From: Corynebacterium jeddahense
GTDB lineage: Bacteria; Actinomycetota; Actinomycetes; Mycobacteriales; Mycobacteriaceae
Direction of reading: 5' to 3'
Length of the DNA stretch: 64,000 nt
NCBI RefSeq assembly: GCF_028609865.1
Contig: NZ_CP063194.1
Span: 2,503,697 to 2,567,696 of the forward strand
Shown: piece by piece, positions 56,242 through 64,000 of the stretch
Layout: every line of letters starts with the position of its first letter
How positions within the stretch are numbered: the stretch's first letter is position 1
Made by a program: the position numbers and the translations under genes
Notes under the pieces: generated by a model
Database searches by the model: none
Told to the model about the DNA's origin: nothing
The model's input: the letters and a program-made list of their open reading frames with translations, nothing else

Positions 56242-57237
56242 ATGACTACCCCCGGCTTCAACTTTGTCACCCCGAACACGGAGACCGCCGCCGCGGCGCA
56301 GACCGCCGGCTCGGACACCGTGCACGACCTCATCATCGTCGGCTCCGGCCCGTCCGGCTACACCGCCGCGCTCTACGCTGCGCGCGCCGAGCTGAAACCG
56401 CTCGTCTTCGAGGGCTACGAGTACGGCGGCGAGCTCATGAACACCACGGAGGTAGAGAACTACCCCGGTTTCGAGGACGGCATCATGGGCCCGGAGCTCA
56501 TGGGGAACATGCGCGCGCAGGCCGAGAAGTTCGGCGCGGACTTGCGCGCGGAGCTCGTGGACTCGGTTGACTTCTCCGGCGACGTGAAGAAGGTCGTCGT
56601 CGACGGCGTGGAGTTCCGGGCGAAGGCCGTCATCCTCGCCACCGGGGCCGCGCCGCGCCACCTCGGTATCCCGGGCGAGGCGGAGCTGACCGGCCGCGGC
56701 GTGTCCACGTGCGCGACCTGCGACGGCTTCTTCTTCAAGGACCAGCACATCGCCGTCGTCGGCGGCGGGGACTCGGCGATGGAGGAGGCCACCTTCCTCA
56801 CCAAGTTCGGGTCGAAGGTCACGCTCATCCACCGCTCGGAGAACTTCCGCGCCTCGCGCATCATGCTCGAGCGGGCGAAGGAGAACGAGAAGATCGAGTT
56901 CCTCACTGACACCGTCGTCGAGTCCGTGGTGGACGAGGGTGGCAAGGTCGCCGGGCTGAACGTGCTCAATGTGGCCACCGGCGAGCAGTCGGTGCTCGAC
57001 GCGACGGCGCTCTTCGTCGCCATCGGGCACGACCCGCGCTCCGGGTTCCTCGAGGGGCAGGTCGCCGTGGACGAGGCCGGCTACGTGGAGGTGGCGGAGC
57101 CGTCGACACGCACGAGCGTCGAGGGCGTCTTCGCCTGCGGCGACCTCGTGGACAAGACGTACCGCCAGGCCATTACGGCGGCCGGGTCGGGCTGCCGCGC
57201 GGCGCTCGACGCGCAGCATTATTTGGCTGACCTGTAA
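56242..57237 (+). CDS. trxB: Thioredoxin reductase
   Basis: A 331-residue NADPH/FAD enzyme that reduces thioredoxin. The FAD site is '[19 protein letters not shown]', the redox centre is CATCDG (about 157), the NADPH site is '[15 protein letters not shown]', and the second FAD motif is '[17 protein letters not shown]'. The start ATG 56242 follows a TAGGAT -10 element, suggesting a leaderless mRNA. trxA follows 18 bp downstream. Confidence 0.96.
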   Translation: MTTPGFNFVTPNTETAAAAQTAGSDTVHDLIIVGSGPSGYTAALYAARAELKPLVFEGYEYGGELMNTTEVENYPGFEDGIMGPELMGNMRAQAEKFGADLRAELVDSVDFSGDVKKVVVDGVEFRAKAVILATGAAPRHLGIPGEAELTGRGVSTCATCDGFFFKDQHIAVVGGGDSAMEEATFLTKFGSKVTLIHRSENFRASRIMLERAKENEKIEFLTDTVVESVVDEGGKVAGLNVLNVATGEQSVLDATALFVAIGHDPRSGFLEGQVAVDEAGYVEVAEPSTRTSVEGVFACGDLVDKTYRQAITAAGSGCRAALDAQHYLADL

Positions 57238-57243
57238 ACGCTG

Positions 57244-57249
57244 TAGCAT
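57244..57249 (+). promoter_or_regulatory. -10 element giving a leaderless trxA transcript
   Basis: TAGCAT ends 6 bases before ATG 57256. Confidence 0.45.
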
Positions 57250-57255
57250 GGGCGC

Positions 57256-57585
57256 ATGAACGCACCTATTGATGTGACGCAAGCTACGTTTAAATCCGAG
57301 GTCGTCGACTCCGATATCCCGGTGGTCGTGGACTTCTGGGCGGAGTGGTGTGGCCCGTGCCAGCAGCTCTCGCCGATCATCGACGAGATTGCGGAGGAGA
57401 TGGACGGCCAGATCAAGGTGGCCAAGGTGAACTTGGACGAGGAGCGCGAGCTCGGCGCCCTGTTCCAGGTCTTGTCCATCCCGACCGTCCTGCTGTTCAA
57501 CGGCGGCCAGAAGGTCGACGAGTTCGTGGGCCTGCGTCCGAAGCCCGAGATCGCGTCGCGGATCCAGGCGCAGCTCGGCGCGTAA
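57256..57585 (+). CDS. trxA: Thioredoxin
   Basis: A 109-residue thioredoxin with the active site WAEWCGPCQQ and the cis-Pro segment 'SIPTVLLFNGGQ'. It reduces protein disulfides using TrxB. It is co-directional with trxB and probably has its own start site as well. Confidence 0.96.
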   Translation: MNAPIDVTQATFKSEVVDSDIPVVVDFWAEWCGPCQQLSPIIDEIAEEMDGQIKVAKVNLDEERELGALFQVLSIPTVLLFNGGQKVDEFVGLRPKPEIASRIQAQLGA

Positions 57586-57621
57586 ACTGTCCCCTGTCCG
57601 TTCCCGAGAGAAAGGCCACTT

Positions 57622-58797
57622 GTGCGAGACTCGCTGCACGTTGGCGACTCATCAGCGCGGGTCGCTGAGGTCCGGATGTCGCTCGCCCGCCTGGGCCTCA
57701 TCGACGGCTACGAAGGGCAGATCGACCCGCACCGCCAGTTCACCCGGGACGAGATGCGTTACGACGACATCCTGTGCGAGGCCGTCAAAGCCTTCCAGCA
57801 GTCGCGCGGCATCGTCCCCACCGGCTCCATCGACGACGCCACACTGCGCGAGCTGCGCGAGGCCTCGTACACGCTCGGCGCGCGCGTGCTGAGCTACCAG
57901 CCCGGCCAGGAGATTGTGGGCGACGACGTGGCGCAACTGCAGTCCCAGCTTCACGAGCTCGGCTTCTACCCGCACCGTGTGGACGGCCGATTCGGCCCCC
58001 GCACCCACGAGTCGCTGATGAACTACCAGCTCAACAGCGGTTTAGAGGATGACGGCGTGTGCGGCCCCGACACGCTGCACGCGCTGTCGCTGCTCGGCCG
58101 GCGCATCACCGGCGGGTCCGCGCAGGCGATCCGCGAGCGCGAGACCGTGCGCCAGGCCGGGCCGAACCTGGCCGGCAAGCGCGTGGTCATCGACCCGGAC
58201 CTCGGCGGCGCGGATCGCGGCCGCGTGGTGCACGGGCCGTACGGGCCGATCACGGAGGAGGAGATCCTCTGGGACCTCGCCCAGCGCATCGAGGGCCGCA
58301 TGGTCGCCGCCGGGATGGAGACGATCCTCTCGCGCCCGCGCGGGGACAACCCCTCGAACAAGCAGCGCGCGGACCTAGCGAACAGCTTCAACGCGGATCT
58401 GCTCATCTCCCTGCGCCTGGACTCGTACCCGAACGAGAAGGCCAACGGCGTGGCCACGTTCTACTTCGGCTCGGAGCACGGCAGCTCCTCGCTCACCGGG
58501 GAGACGCTGTCCGGCTACATCCAGCGCGAGGTGGCCGCGCGCACGGACCTGCAGAACTGCCGCAACCACGCCCGCACCTGGGAGATGCTGCGCATGACCC
58601 GGATGCCGTCGGTGGAGCTCGTGGCGGGCTACCTCACCAACCCGGGCGACCTCGCAGTGCTCACCGACCCCGCGCAGCGCGACGCCATCGCCGAGGCGGT
58701 CGTGGTGGCCGTGAAGCGCCTCTACCTGCTCGACCACGACACGCGCCCGACGGGCACGTACTCCTTCGTCGAGCTCCTGCGCGAGGAGCTCGCCTAG
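57622..58797 (+). CDS. cwlM: CwlM-like amidase-fold regulator of peptidoglycan synthesis
   Basis: A 391-residue protein. Two peptidoglycan-binding-1 repeats (about 10-70 and 85-150; 'VRMSLARLGLIDGYEG', 'LQSQLHELGFYPHRVDGRFGP') precede an N-acetylmuramoyl-L-alanine amidase 3 domain ('VVIDPDLGGADRG', 'RADLANSFNADLLISLRLDS'). There is no signal peptide, as in mycobacterial CwlM, which acts in the cytoplasm to activate MurA. In the usual 'DPGHGG' the zinc His is replaced here (DPDLGG), so the amidase is likely inactive. The start is GTG 57622. The stop abuts the parB stop. Confidence 0.93.
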   Translation: MRDSLHVGDSSARVAEVRMSLARLGLIDGYEGQIDPHRQFTRDEMRYDDILCEAVKAFQQSRGIVPTGSIDDATLRELREASYTLGARVLSYQPGQEIVGDDVAQLQSQLHELGFYPHRVDGRFGPRTHESLMNYQLNSGLEDDGVCGPDTLHALSLLGRRITGGSAQAIRERETVRQAGPNLAGKRVVIDPDLGGADRGRVVHGPYGPITEEEILWDLAQRIEGRMVAAGMETILSRPRGDNPSNKQRADLANSFNADLLISLRLDSYPNEKANGVATFYFGSEHGSSSLTGETLSGYIQREVAARTDLQNCRNHARTWEMLRMTRMPSVELVAGYLTNPGDLAVLTDPAQRDAIAEAVVVAVKRLYLLDHDTRPTGTYSFVELLREELA

Positions 58798-59835
58798 CTA
58801 GTCGGTGCCCTGGATGAGCGCCATGATGCGCTCGAAGTCGTCCTTGTCCCCGAACTCGACGACAATCTTGCCCTTGCGCTTGCCCATGGTCACCGACACC
58901 TTCGTGTCCCACGCGTCCGCGAGCGAGTCCGCGGCGCGCGAGAGGTACTCCGGCTGCGGCACCGGCTCGCGCTTCGGCTTCTCCGGCGCCTTCCCGTTCG
59001 CGTTGATGAGCGCGACGGCCTCCTCGGTCGCGCGCACGGACAGGCCCTCCGCGACGATGCGGTCGGCGAGCTGCTCCTGGGCCGCGGCGGTGTCCTCGCC
59101 GAGCTTGACGCCGAGGATGGCGCGCGCGTGGCCGGCGGAGAGCACGCCCGCGGCGACGCGCCGCTGCACGCCGACGGGCAGGTTGAGCAGGCGGATCGCG
59201 TTCGTGATCACGGGGCGCGAGCGGCCGAGTTTGTCGGCGAGTTGCTCCTGGGTGACGCCGAACTCGTCGAGCAGCTGCTGGTAGGCGGCGGCCTCCTCGA
59301 GCGGGTTGAGCTGCACGCGGTGAATGTTCTCCAGCAGCGCGTCGCGCAGCATGTCCTCGTCGGAGGTCTCGCGCACGATCGCCGGGATGTGCTTCAGACC
59401 CGCCTTCGACGCGGCGCGCCAGCGGCGCTCGCCCATGATGAGCTCGAATCCCTCCGGCGTGTCGCGCACGACGATGGGCTGGAGCAGGCCGAACTCGCGG
59501 ATGGAGTGGACCAGCTCGGCGAGCTCGTCTTCGTCGAAGACCTGGCGCGGCTGCTTCGGGTTCGGGATGATCTGGCCGAGCGGGATCTCCTGGTAGCGCG
59601 CGCCCACCGGCACGGGCTGCATGACGTTGTCGCGCTTCGGGGTGACGGTCGGGGCGCCCTTGACGGTGCGGGGGGTGGCCTTCGGGGCGTCGTCACGCTG
59701 CTGCTGCTTGCCGAAGATGACGTCGGACGCGCCGCCGCCGATGCCCGGGGTCTTGCCCTCCTTGTCGATGTCCGCGGGCGCCGACGGGATGAGCGCCGCG
59801 AGTCCGCGGCCGAGGCCGCCTTTGCGTTCTGCCAT
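58798..59835 (-). CDS. parB: Chromosome partitioning protein ParB
   Basis: A 345-residue protein. It starts with the usual '[13 protein letters not shown]'. The CTPase/N-domain has '[16 protein letters not shown]' and '[17 protein letters not shown]' (GERR motif). The helix-turn-helix is '[23 protein letters not shown]', and a C-terminal dimer domain follows. It loads on the parS sites seen in this window and recruits SMC. The ATG at 59835 has AGGAG seven bases upstream and lies 4 bp after parA. Confidence 0.96.
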   Translation of the reverse strand: MAERKGGLGRGLAALIPSAPADIDKEGKTPGIGGGASDVIFGKQQQRDDAPKATPRTVKGAPTVTPKRDNVMQPVPVGARYQEIPLGQIIPNPKQPRQVFDEDELAELVHSIREFGLLQPIVVRDTPEGFELIMGERRWRAASKAGLKHIPAIVRETSDEDMLRDALLENIHRVQLNPLEEAAAYQQLLDEFGVTQEQLADKLGRSRPVITNAIRLLNLPVGVQRRVAAGVLSAGHARAILGVKLGEDTAAAQEQLADRIVAEGLSVRATEEAVALINANGKAPEKPKREPVPQPEYLSRAADSLADAWDTKVSVTMGKRKGKIVVEFGDKDDFERIMALIQGTD

Positions 59836-59839
59836 GGTG

Positions 59840-60778
59840 TTACTCCTCTTCATCCAGTTGGGCGTAGACTTCGGGGCTCACGCCGATCGGGCCGGTGGTG
59901 GGGTGCGGCTGGTAGTCGCCGCGCTTGGCCAGCTCTTTCGCCGCGTCGAAGTAGGCGAGCGCGCCACGCGAGCCGGGGTCGTAGTCGATGACGGTCTGGC
60001 CGTAGCCGGGCGCTTCCGAGACCTTCACGGAGCGAGGGATGACGTTGTTCAGCACCACCTGGCCGAACTGCCCGCGCACCTCCTCGGCGACCTCGGAGGC
60101 GAGCTTCGTGCGCGCGTCGTACATCGTGAGCAGGATGCCCGAGATGTGCAGGTTGTCGTTGAGGTGCTCGCGGATCATGCCGATGTTGCCCAGCAGCTGG
60201 CCCACGCCCTCGAGCGCGTAGTACTCGCACTGGATGGGGATGAGCACCTCGTCCACCGCAGTCATCGCGTTGATGGTGAGCAGGCCGAGTGAGGGCGGGC
60301 AGTCGATGAACACGTAGTCGAACCCGTGCTCGTCGAGGAAGCCGCGGCGGATCTGGTCGTGGAGGCGGTACTCGCGGCGCACCATGGAGACGAGCTCGAT
60401 CTCCGCGCCCGCGAGGTCGATGGTGGCGGGGATGCAGAAGAGGTTCTCGTTGTCCGGGTTCTGCTGCACAGCGTCCGCCGCGGCCGCCTCGCCGATGAGC
60501 ACCTCGTAGCTCGACGTCGTGCCGGAGGTGTGCTCCGCGCCGAGCGCCGTCGAGGCGTTGCCCTGGGGGTCGAGGTCGATGACCAGTACCTTCAGCCCGA
60601 GCCGGGACAGGCTCGCGGCGAGGTTCACACTCGTCGTGGTCTTGCCCACGCCGCCCTTCTGGTTCGCCACCGTGATCACGCGCGGCGAGTCCGGCTTCGG
60701 GAGCGTTTCGCTTCTCGACGACACACGCGCCGCCCGCATCGCCGCCTCCATCACCGGAGTCTCGTCCCAGTTCTCCAT
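59840..60778 (-). CDS. parA: Chromosome partitioning ATPase ParA
   Basis: A 312-residue Walker-type ATPase with the deviant P-loop '[16 protein letters not shown]' (about 40), '[14 protein letters not shown]' and '[12 protein letters not shown]'. With ParB it moves the origin. ATG 60778 directly follows the rsmG stop. Confidence 0.96.
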   Translation of the reverse strand: MENWDETPVMEAAMRAARVSSRSETLPKPDSPRVITVANQKGGVGKTTTSVNLAASLSRLGLKVLVIDLDPQGNASTALGAEHTSGTTSSYEVLIGEAAAADAVQQNPDNENLFCIPATIDLAGAEIELVSMVRREYRLHDQIRRGFLDEHGFDYVFIDCPPSLGLLTINAMTAVDEVLIPIQCEYYALEGVGQLLGNIGMIREHLNDNLHISGILLTMYDARTKLASEVAEEVRGQFGQVVLNNVIPRSVKVSEAPGYGQTVIDYDPGSRGALAYFDAAKELAKRGDYQPHPTTGPIGVSPEVYAQLDEEE

Positions 60779-61411
60779 CTACGCCCCCTTCTTCCTGCGC
60801 ACGATTCGGATCAACGTGGTCGGCTGCGCCAGCACGTCCCCGCCGACGGTGAGGATCTCCGCGTCCGCGCCGCCGGCCCGCTCGATCTCGCGGCGGTCGC
60901 GCTCGAGCTCCTCGGCCACGGACTCGCCCTTCATCGCGACCATCGCGCCACCGCCCTTCACAAGCGGCAGCGACCACCCGGCGAGCTTACCCAGCGGCGC
61001 GACGGCGCGGGAGGTCACCGCGTCGAAGGCGCCCTTCTGCTGGTCCTCGGCGCGCCCGCGGACGACCGTGACGTTGTCCAGCCCGAGCTCGGCTGCCACC
61101 TCGCCGAGGTACGTCGAGCGCTTGAGCAGCGGCTCGATGAGCGTGACGGCGAGGTCCGGGCGCGCGATGGCGAGTGGGATGCCGGGCAGGCCCGCCCCGG
61201 AGCCGATGTCGGCGACCTTGAGGCCCGGCCCGAACGCCTCCGCGATGACGGCGCAGTTGAGGATGTGGCGCTCCCAGAGGCGCTCCACCTCCTTCGGGCC
61301 GATGAACCCGCGCTCGGCCGCCGTCGTGGCCAGGGACTCGTGGTAGGCCTCGGCGAGGGCGAGGCGGTCGCCGAAGACGCCGGCCACGGCTGCAGGGGTG
61401 GTGTCGGACAT
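60779..61411 (-). CDS. rsmG: 16S rRNA (guanine-N7) methyltransferase RsmG (GidB)
   Basis: A 210-residue SAM-dependent enzyme with '[20 protein letters not shown]' (motif I) and '[16 protein letters not shown]'. It methylates G527 of 16S rRNA. It lies directly upstream of parA. The usual jag gene between rsmG and yidC is not present. Confidence 0.95.
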   Translation of the reverse strand: MSDTTPAAVAGVFGDRLALAEAYHESLATTAAERGFIGPKEVERLWERHILNCAVIAEAFGPGLKVADIGSGAGLPGIPLAIARPDLAVTLIEPLLKRSTYLGEVAAELGLDNVTVVRGRAEDQQKGAFDAVTSRAVAPLGKLAGWSLPLVKGGGAMVAMKGESVAEELERDRREIERAGGADAEILTVGGDVLAQPTTLIRIVRRKKGA

Positions 61412-61443
61412 GCCAGCAACTCTAGTCGGCCCCCAGACGCGAA

Positions 61444-61470
61444 ACGGCCCCGGTACGTGACCGGGGCCGT
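61444..61470 (-). terminator. Hairpin after yidC
   Basis: ACGGCCCCGGT and ACCGGGGCCGT form a perfect 11-bp stem with a 5-base loop between yidC and rsmG. Only a short T stretch follows on the minus strand. It would end or weaken transcription from the rpmH-yidC genes before rsmG. Confidence 0.65.
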
Positions 61471-61492
61471 GAGGTGCGTCGATACGCAGCCG

Positions 61493-62473
61493 CTACTTGC
61501 CTTGCTTGCGCTGCTTCTTGGTGCGGCGGTCGACCTTGCGGGCGCCGGGGGCGGGCGCGGTGGTGCGCTTGAGTTCCACCTTGCGGGCCTCCTCGGCGGC
61601 CTCTTCCTTGTCCATCTTGTTGTTGAGGAGGATCGTCTGGAAGAACGTCCACACGTTGTTGGTGAGCATGTAGAACAGCAGGCCGACGTGCCAGATGATG
61701 CCGGTGGCCAGGATCATGATCGGCATGAACCAGAGCATCATCTTGTTCATCATGCCCATCTGGGCTTCCATCATCGCGGCGTTCTCGCCGGTCGGCGCGG
61801 CGACCTTGCCGGACGCGCGGCGCTCCTGCTGGCGGTTGACCATGAGGCGCGCGTTGAAGTGCGTGAACACCGCGCACAGGAGGAGCAGCGGGAGGCAGAC
61901 CGCGACGATCTTCGCGCGCGTGAGGTCCTCCGCGCCGGTGAACGCGGCGTAGGCCTCCTCCGGCATGGACATGTACGCCGAGATGGGCACGCCGAAGAAG
62001 TTCGCGTCGAGGAAGGACTGCACGTCCGACGCCGGGAAGGCGTAGTTGGCGGTCTGGCGGTTCTCCTCGATGGACATGCCCAGTCCGCCGCCGGATGTGC
62101 CGGTGCGGTTAAACGAGCGCAGCACGTGGAGCAGGCCGATGAAGATCGGCATCTGCACGAGCGGGACGATGCAGGACGCGAGCGGGTTGGTGCCCATCTC
62201 GCGGTAGAGCTTCTGCGTCTCTTCCGCCATCTTCTGCTGGTCGTTCTTGTACTTCTCGCGGATCTCCTGCATCCGCGGCTGCATTTCCTGCATCTTGCGG
62301 GTGGACCGCATCTGGTTCACCATCGGCTTGAGCAGGAACAGGCGCACGGTGCACGTCAGCAGCACGATCGCGAGGATCCACGCGACGCCCGTGTCCTTGG
62401 GGATGACGTAGCCGATGACCTCGTGCCAAAACCTCAGCACCCAGGAAATCGGCCAATAGATAAAGTTCAGCAC
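61493..62473 (-). CDS. yidC: Membrane protein insertase YidC
   Basis: A 326-residue YidC/Oxa1-type insertase. It has five membrane segments with 'CTVRLFLLKPMVNQMRSTRKM' (the cytoplasmic hairpin with its conserved Arg), 'GCIVPLVQMPIFIGLLHVL'-type core ('SCIVPLVQMPIFIGLLHVL'), and a basic C-terminal tail ('RKVDRRTKKQRKQ'). It inserts membrane proteins with or without SecYEG. It is in the conserved rpmH-rnpA-yidD-yidC order. Confidence 0.96.
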   Translation of the reverse strand: MLNFIYWPISWVLRFWHEVIGYVIPKDTGVAWILAIVLLTCTVRLFLLKPMVNQMRSTRKMQEMQPRMQEIREKYKNDQQKMAEETQKLYREMGTNPLASCIVPLVQMPIFIGLLHVLRSFNRTGTSGGGLGMSIEENRQTANYAFPASDVQSFLDANFFGVPISAYMSMPEEAYAAFTGAEDLTRAKIVAVCLPLLLLCAVFTHFNARLMVNRQQERRASGKVAAPTGENAAMMEAQMGMMNKMMLWFMPIMILATGIIWHVGLLFYMLTNNVWTFFQTILLNNKMDKEEAAEEARKVELKRTTAPAPGARKVDRRTKKQRKQGK

Positions 62474-62482
62474 GTTCCGGTG

Positions 62483-62782
62483 TTACTCCTCACTCACTTC
62501 GATGCTGCCCGAGATGCTTCCCGGCACCGGGTCGTAGCCCCCGGGGTGCCAGGGGCCGCACTTGCACAGCCTGGCGGTGGCCATGAGCCCGCCGCGGACC
62601 GCGCCGTGCCGCGACACGGCCTCCAGCGCATACGCACTGCATACTGGCAGAAAACGACAGGTCCCGCCCATCTTAAGGGGTGAGACATACTTTTGGTAAC
62701 CGCGGATGAGCCCGACCAGCGCTTTCGCGGCCGGCCCCTTCGCCTCGGGGATCTCGCCGCCGGCGAAGTTGACGTAGGCCAT
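62483..62782 (-). CDS. yidD: Membrane protein insertion efficiency factor YidD
   Basis: A 99-residue protein. 'LIRGYQKYVSPL', 'CRFLPVCSAYALEAVSRHGAVRG' and 'RLCKCGPWHPGGYDPVP' are the YidD signature. It assists YidC. It lies between rnpA and yidC with minimal gaps; its start shares a base with the end of rnpA. Confidence 0.95.
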   Translation of the reverse strand: MAYVNFAGGEIPEAKGPAAKALVGLIRGYQKYVSPLKMGGTCRFLPVCSAYALEAVSRHGAVRGGLMATARLCKCGPWHPGGYDPVPGSISGSIEVSEE

Positions 62783-63138
62783 CAGCGCGTTCCCTGCGCC
62801 TTACCCAGCGCTTTGCGCAGGTCGCGGGCGAGCTCGTCGCTCGTCGCTCCCGCCGCGGGGGGTAGCGCACGGATAACGCAGTCCACGTTGCGCGGCAGCG
62901 TTGCCGCGACCCCCCGCTGGAGCACCACGTTGCGCAGCTTGCGCGACACGGCATGCCGCGTCACCGCGTTGCCCACCTGCTTGGATACCACGAGGCCGAA
63001 GCGCGGCCCGCCCTCGACGGCCACGTCCGGGCGGGTTCGCACATGGACCATTAACGTACGAGACCCCGCGCGCACACCCTCCTTCATCGCCGCTTTGAAG
63101 TCGGCGGACGAGGTGAGTTTGTGCGGGCGGGGGAGCAC
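62782..63138 (-). CDS. rnpA: Ribonuclease P protein component
   Basis: A 118-residue basic protein that helps the RNase P RNA mature tRNAs. It starts LPRPHKLTSSADFKAAMKEG and has the central 'GLVVSKQVGNAVTRHAVSRKLRNVV', i.e. the RNR-like basic helix of RnpA. GTG 63138 gives the family-typical N-terminus; the open frame extends further upstream through rpmH in another frame but is not used. 13 bp downstream of rpmH. Confidence 0.94.
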   Translation of the reverse strand: MLPRPHKLTSSADFKAAMKEGVRAGSRTLMVHVRTRPDVAVEGGPRFGLVVSKQVGNAVTRHAVSRKLRNVVLQRGVAATLPRNVDCVIRALPPAAGATSDELARDLRKALGKAQGTR

Positions 63139-63151
63139 GTCGGTTACGCGA

Positions 63152-63289
63152 CTATGCGGTGAGCTTCGCGCGGCCCTTCTTGCGGCGCGCGGACACGATG
63201 GCGCGGCCGGCGCGGGTCTGCATACGCGCGCGGAAGCCGTGCTTACGGGCGCGGCGGCGGTTGTTCGGCTGGTAAGTCCGCTTGGACAC
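63152..63289 (-). CDS. rpmH: Ribosomal protein bL34
   Basis: A 45-residue, very basic protein reading [20 protein letters not shown] near the start and ending GRAKLTA: a complete bL34. The start is GTG 63289 with AAGGAG upstream. It is the first gene left of oriC, as in most bacteria. Confidence 0.96.
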   Translation of the reverse strand: MSKRTYQPNNRRRARKHGFRARMQTRAGRAIVSARRKKGRAKLTA

Positions 63290-63650
63290 GGTGGACTCCT
63301 TGAGGGGTCGAAGAACGGGCCTCCCGGGGGCCGTTCCAAAGATGAACGTTTCAGGTGAGATGCGGTTCGGCTCCTGCGGAGCGCGGTTCGCGTGCAGCGC
63401 CTTCGCCAGCTCGCCGCGAGGCGGCCCGGGGCCCGGCGGGGGCGGTGCTCTCTGAAGTACGCCAGCCAGGCTGACGTAAAGACGAGCTTCAGACTACGCG
63501 AATTCCGCCCGCCGGGCCAAATCCGAGCGTTGCTTTGCGACGCCTGTCGGACGGGTACCCCCGGAATTACACGACTGTGTTTTTGCGCAGGTGGCGCCGC
63601 GAAACGCCGACGTTTCCTGCGAAACTGCTGGGAGAACCTGGACGCGTGTT
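63290..63650. other. Intergenic region upstream of rpmH
   Basis: About 360 bp without a gene, between rpmH and the DnaA-box cluster. It should hold the rpmH promoter on the minus strand. Apart from GC-rich short repeats near 63400-63450, I see no defined element. Confidence 0.5.
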
Positions 63651-63940
63651 CGAAGCGCCGAGTTATCCACAGCCCCGGGCGCCGCCGAAATTTAGACAGG
63701 CCGTGCACGGAGCGGGTAACAATGATGCAATCACCACAATCTCACACTCTCGGCCCGCACAGGCCTGTGGATAACTGTGAAGTTTCGGTTGAGACTTTCC
63801 CGCGAGTCGGCGTATTTCCGCTGGCAGGGGAGTTATCTACCGCGGCGCATAGTTTTCCACAGCCGGTGTGCAGCCTGTGGACAACGCCGCCCCGCGACCT
63901 GTCCACACCTGTGGATAACATTGTGGAACAGCAGGTAGTG
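63651..63940. other. oriC, DnaA-box cluster
   Basis: Perfect DnaA boxes TTATCCACA/TGTGGATAA lie at 63663-63671, 63766-63774 and 63910-63918. Near matches are TTTTCCACA at 63853, TGTGGACAA at 63876, TGTGGAACA at 63922, and a weaker TTATCTACC at 63833. Both orientations occur. The rpmH-to-dnaA gap is the standard origin position in this group. An AAAAGGAG at 63987-63994 could be the ribosome-binding site of dnaA, which should begin just past the window. Confidence 0.88.
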
Positions 63941-64000
63941 CCCCGCCCCCGACTCCCCAGCGAGTGTGGAACGGGCGGAAGAAGCGAAAAGGAGCGGGCG

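Noticed and set aside
63348..63361. Ninth parS-like sequence (GTTTCAGGTGAGAT) upstream of rpmH.
   Set aside because: It breaks the palindrome at several positions, unlike the eight perfect sites.

Overview
This window reads as the origin-proximal left arm of a high-GC Corynebacterium (or close relative) chromosome. The right end carries the gene order typical of mycolic-acid actinobacteria next to oriC: CCA-adding enzyme, NUDIX, large secreted protein, MurJ fusion, SigM, TrxB, TrxA, CwlM, then ParB, ParA, RsmG, YidC, YidD, RnpA and RpmH on the other strand, followed by a DnaA-box cluster. The dnaA gene should start just beyond base 64000. Eight perfect GTTTCACGTGAAAC parS sites lie between 20.0 and 50.0 kb, which also fits an origin-flanking segment.

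Bases 1 to about 29 kb are a dense defence island, almost entirely on the minus strand. In transcription order it holds: a complete type I Wadjet operon (jetABCD, 28.8-22.3 kb); a HicA/HicB toxin-antitoxin pair with a clear operator; an ImmA/IrrE metallopeptidase regulator; a small membrane-anchored coiled-coil protein; a SNF2-type helicase overlapping the ribosome-binding region of a giant N6-adenine methyltransferase (a DrmD-DrmMI-like pair); a protein with a HEPN-type R-x4-H motif; a degenerate second copy of the methyltransferase 3' end; an oppositely oriented ImmA/IrrE-PIN pair; a 2,108-residue DEAD/DEAH helicase with zinc fingers, DUF1998 and a nuclease-like tail (resembling a DrmA-DrmB fusion or DruE); and a UvrD-like helicase with a RelE-like N-terminus, cut by the left edge. 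The four large genes look like one DISARM/Druantia-like system into which lower-GC cargo has been inserted. The whole combination does not match a named system that I can recall.

From 29 to 35 kb come a corynebacterial membrane protein (DUF5129/TPM-like), an unknown protein, an AlbA_2 (Schlafen-like) regulator preceded by four 21-bp-spaced repeats, a dicarboxylate/amino-acid symporter, an SdpI-like protein and a small HARE-HTH protein. From 35.3 to 43.2 kb is a complete trp operon (leader peptide with three Trp codons, attenuator, trpE, G, D, CF, B, A). It is coupled to a Rieske lipoprotein and a BASS-family transporter. A 0.8-kb array of palindromic repeats (43.6-44.4 kb) precedes a 13E12-type HNH endonuclease. 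AzlC/AzlD, YqgE and the conserved origin-side genes follow.

Many starts were placed from ribosome-binding sites, 1-4 bp overlaps, or a -10 element 6-8 nt upstream of the start codon (leaderless transcripts). Everything is read from the sequence alone. Family assignments come from motif recognition, not database searches.
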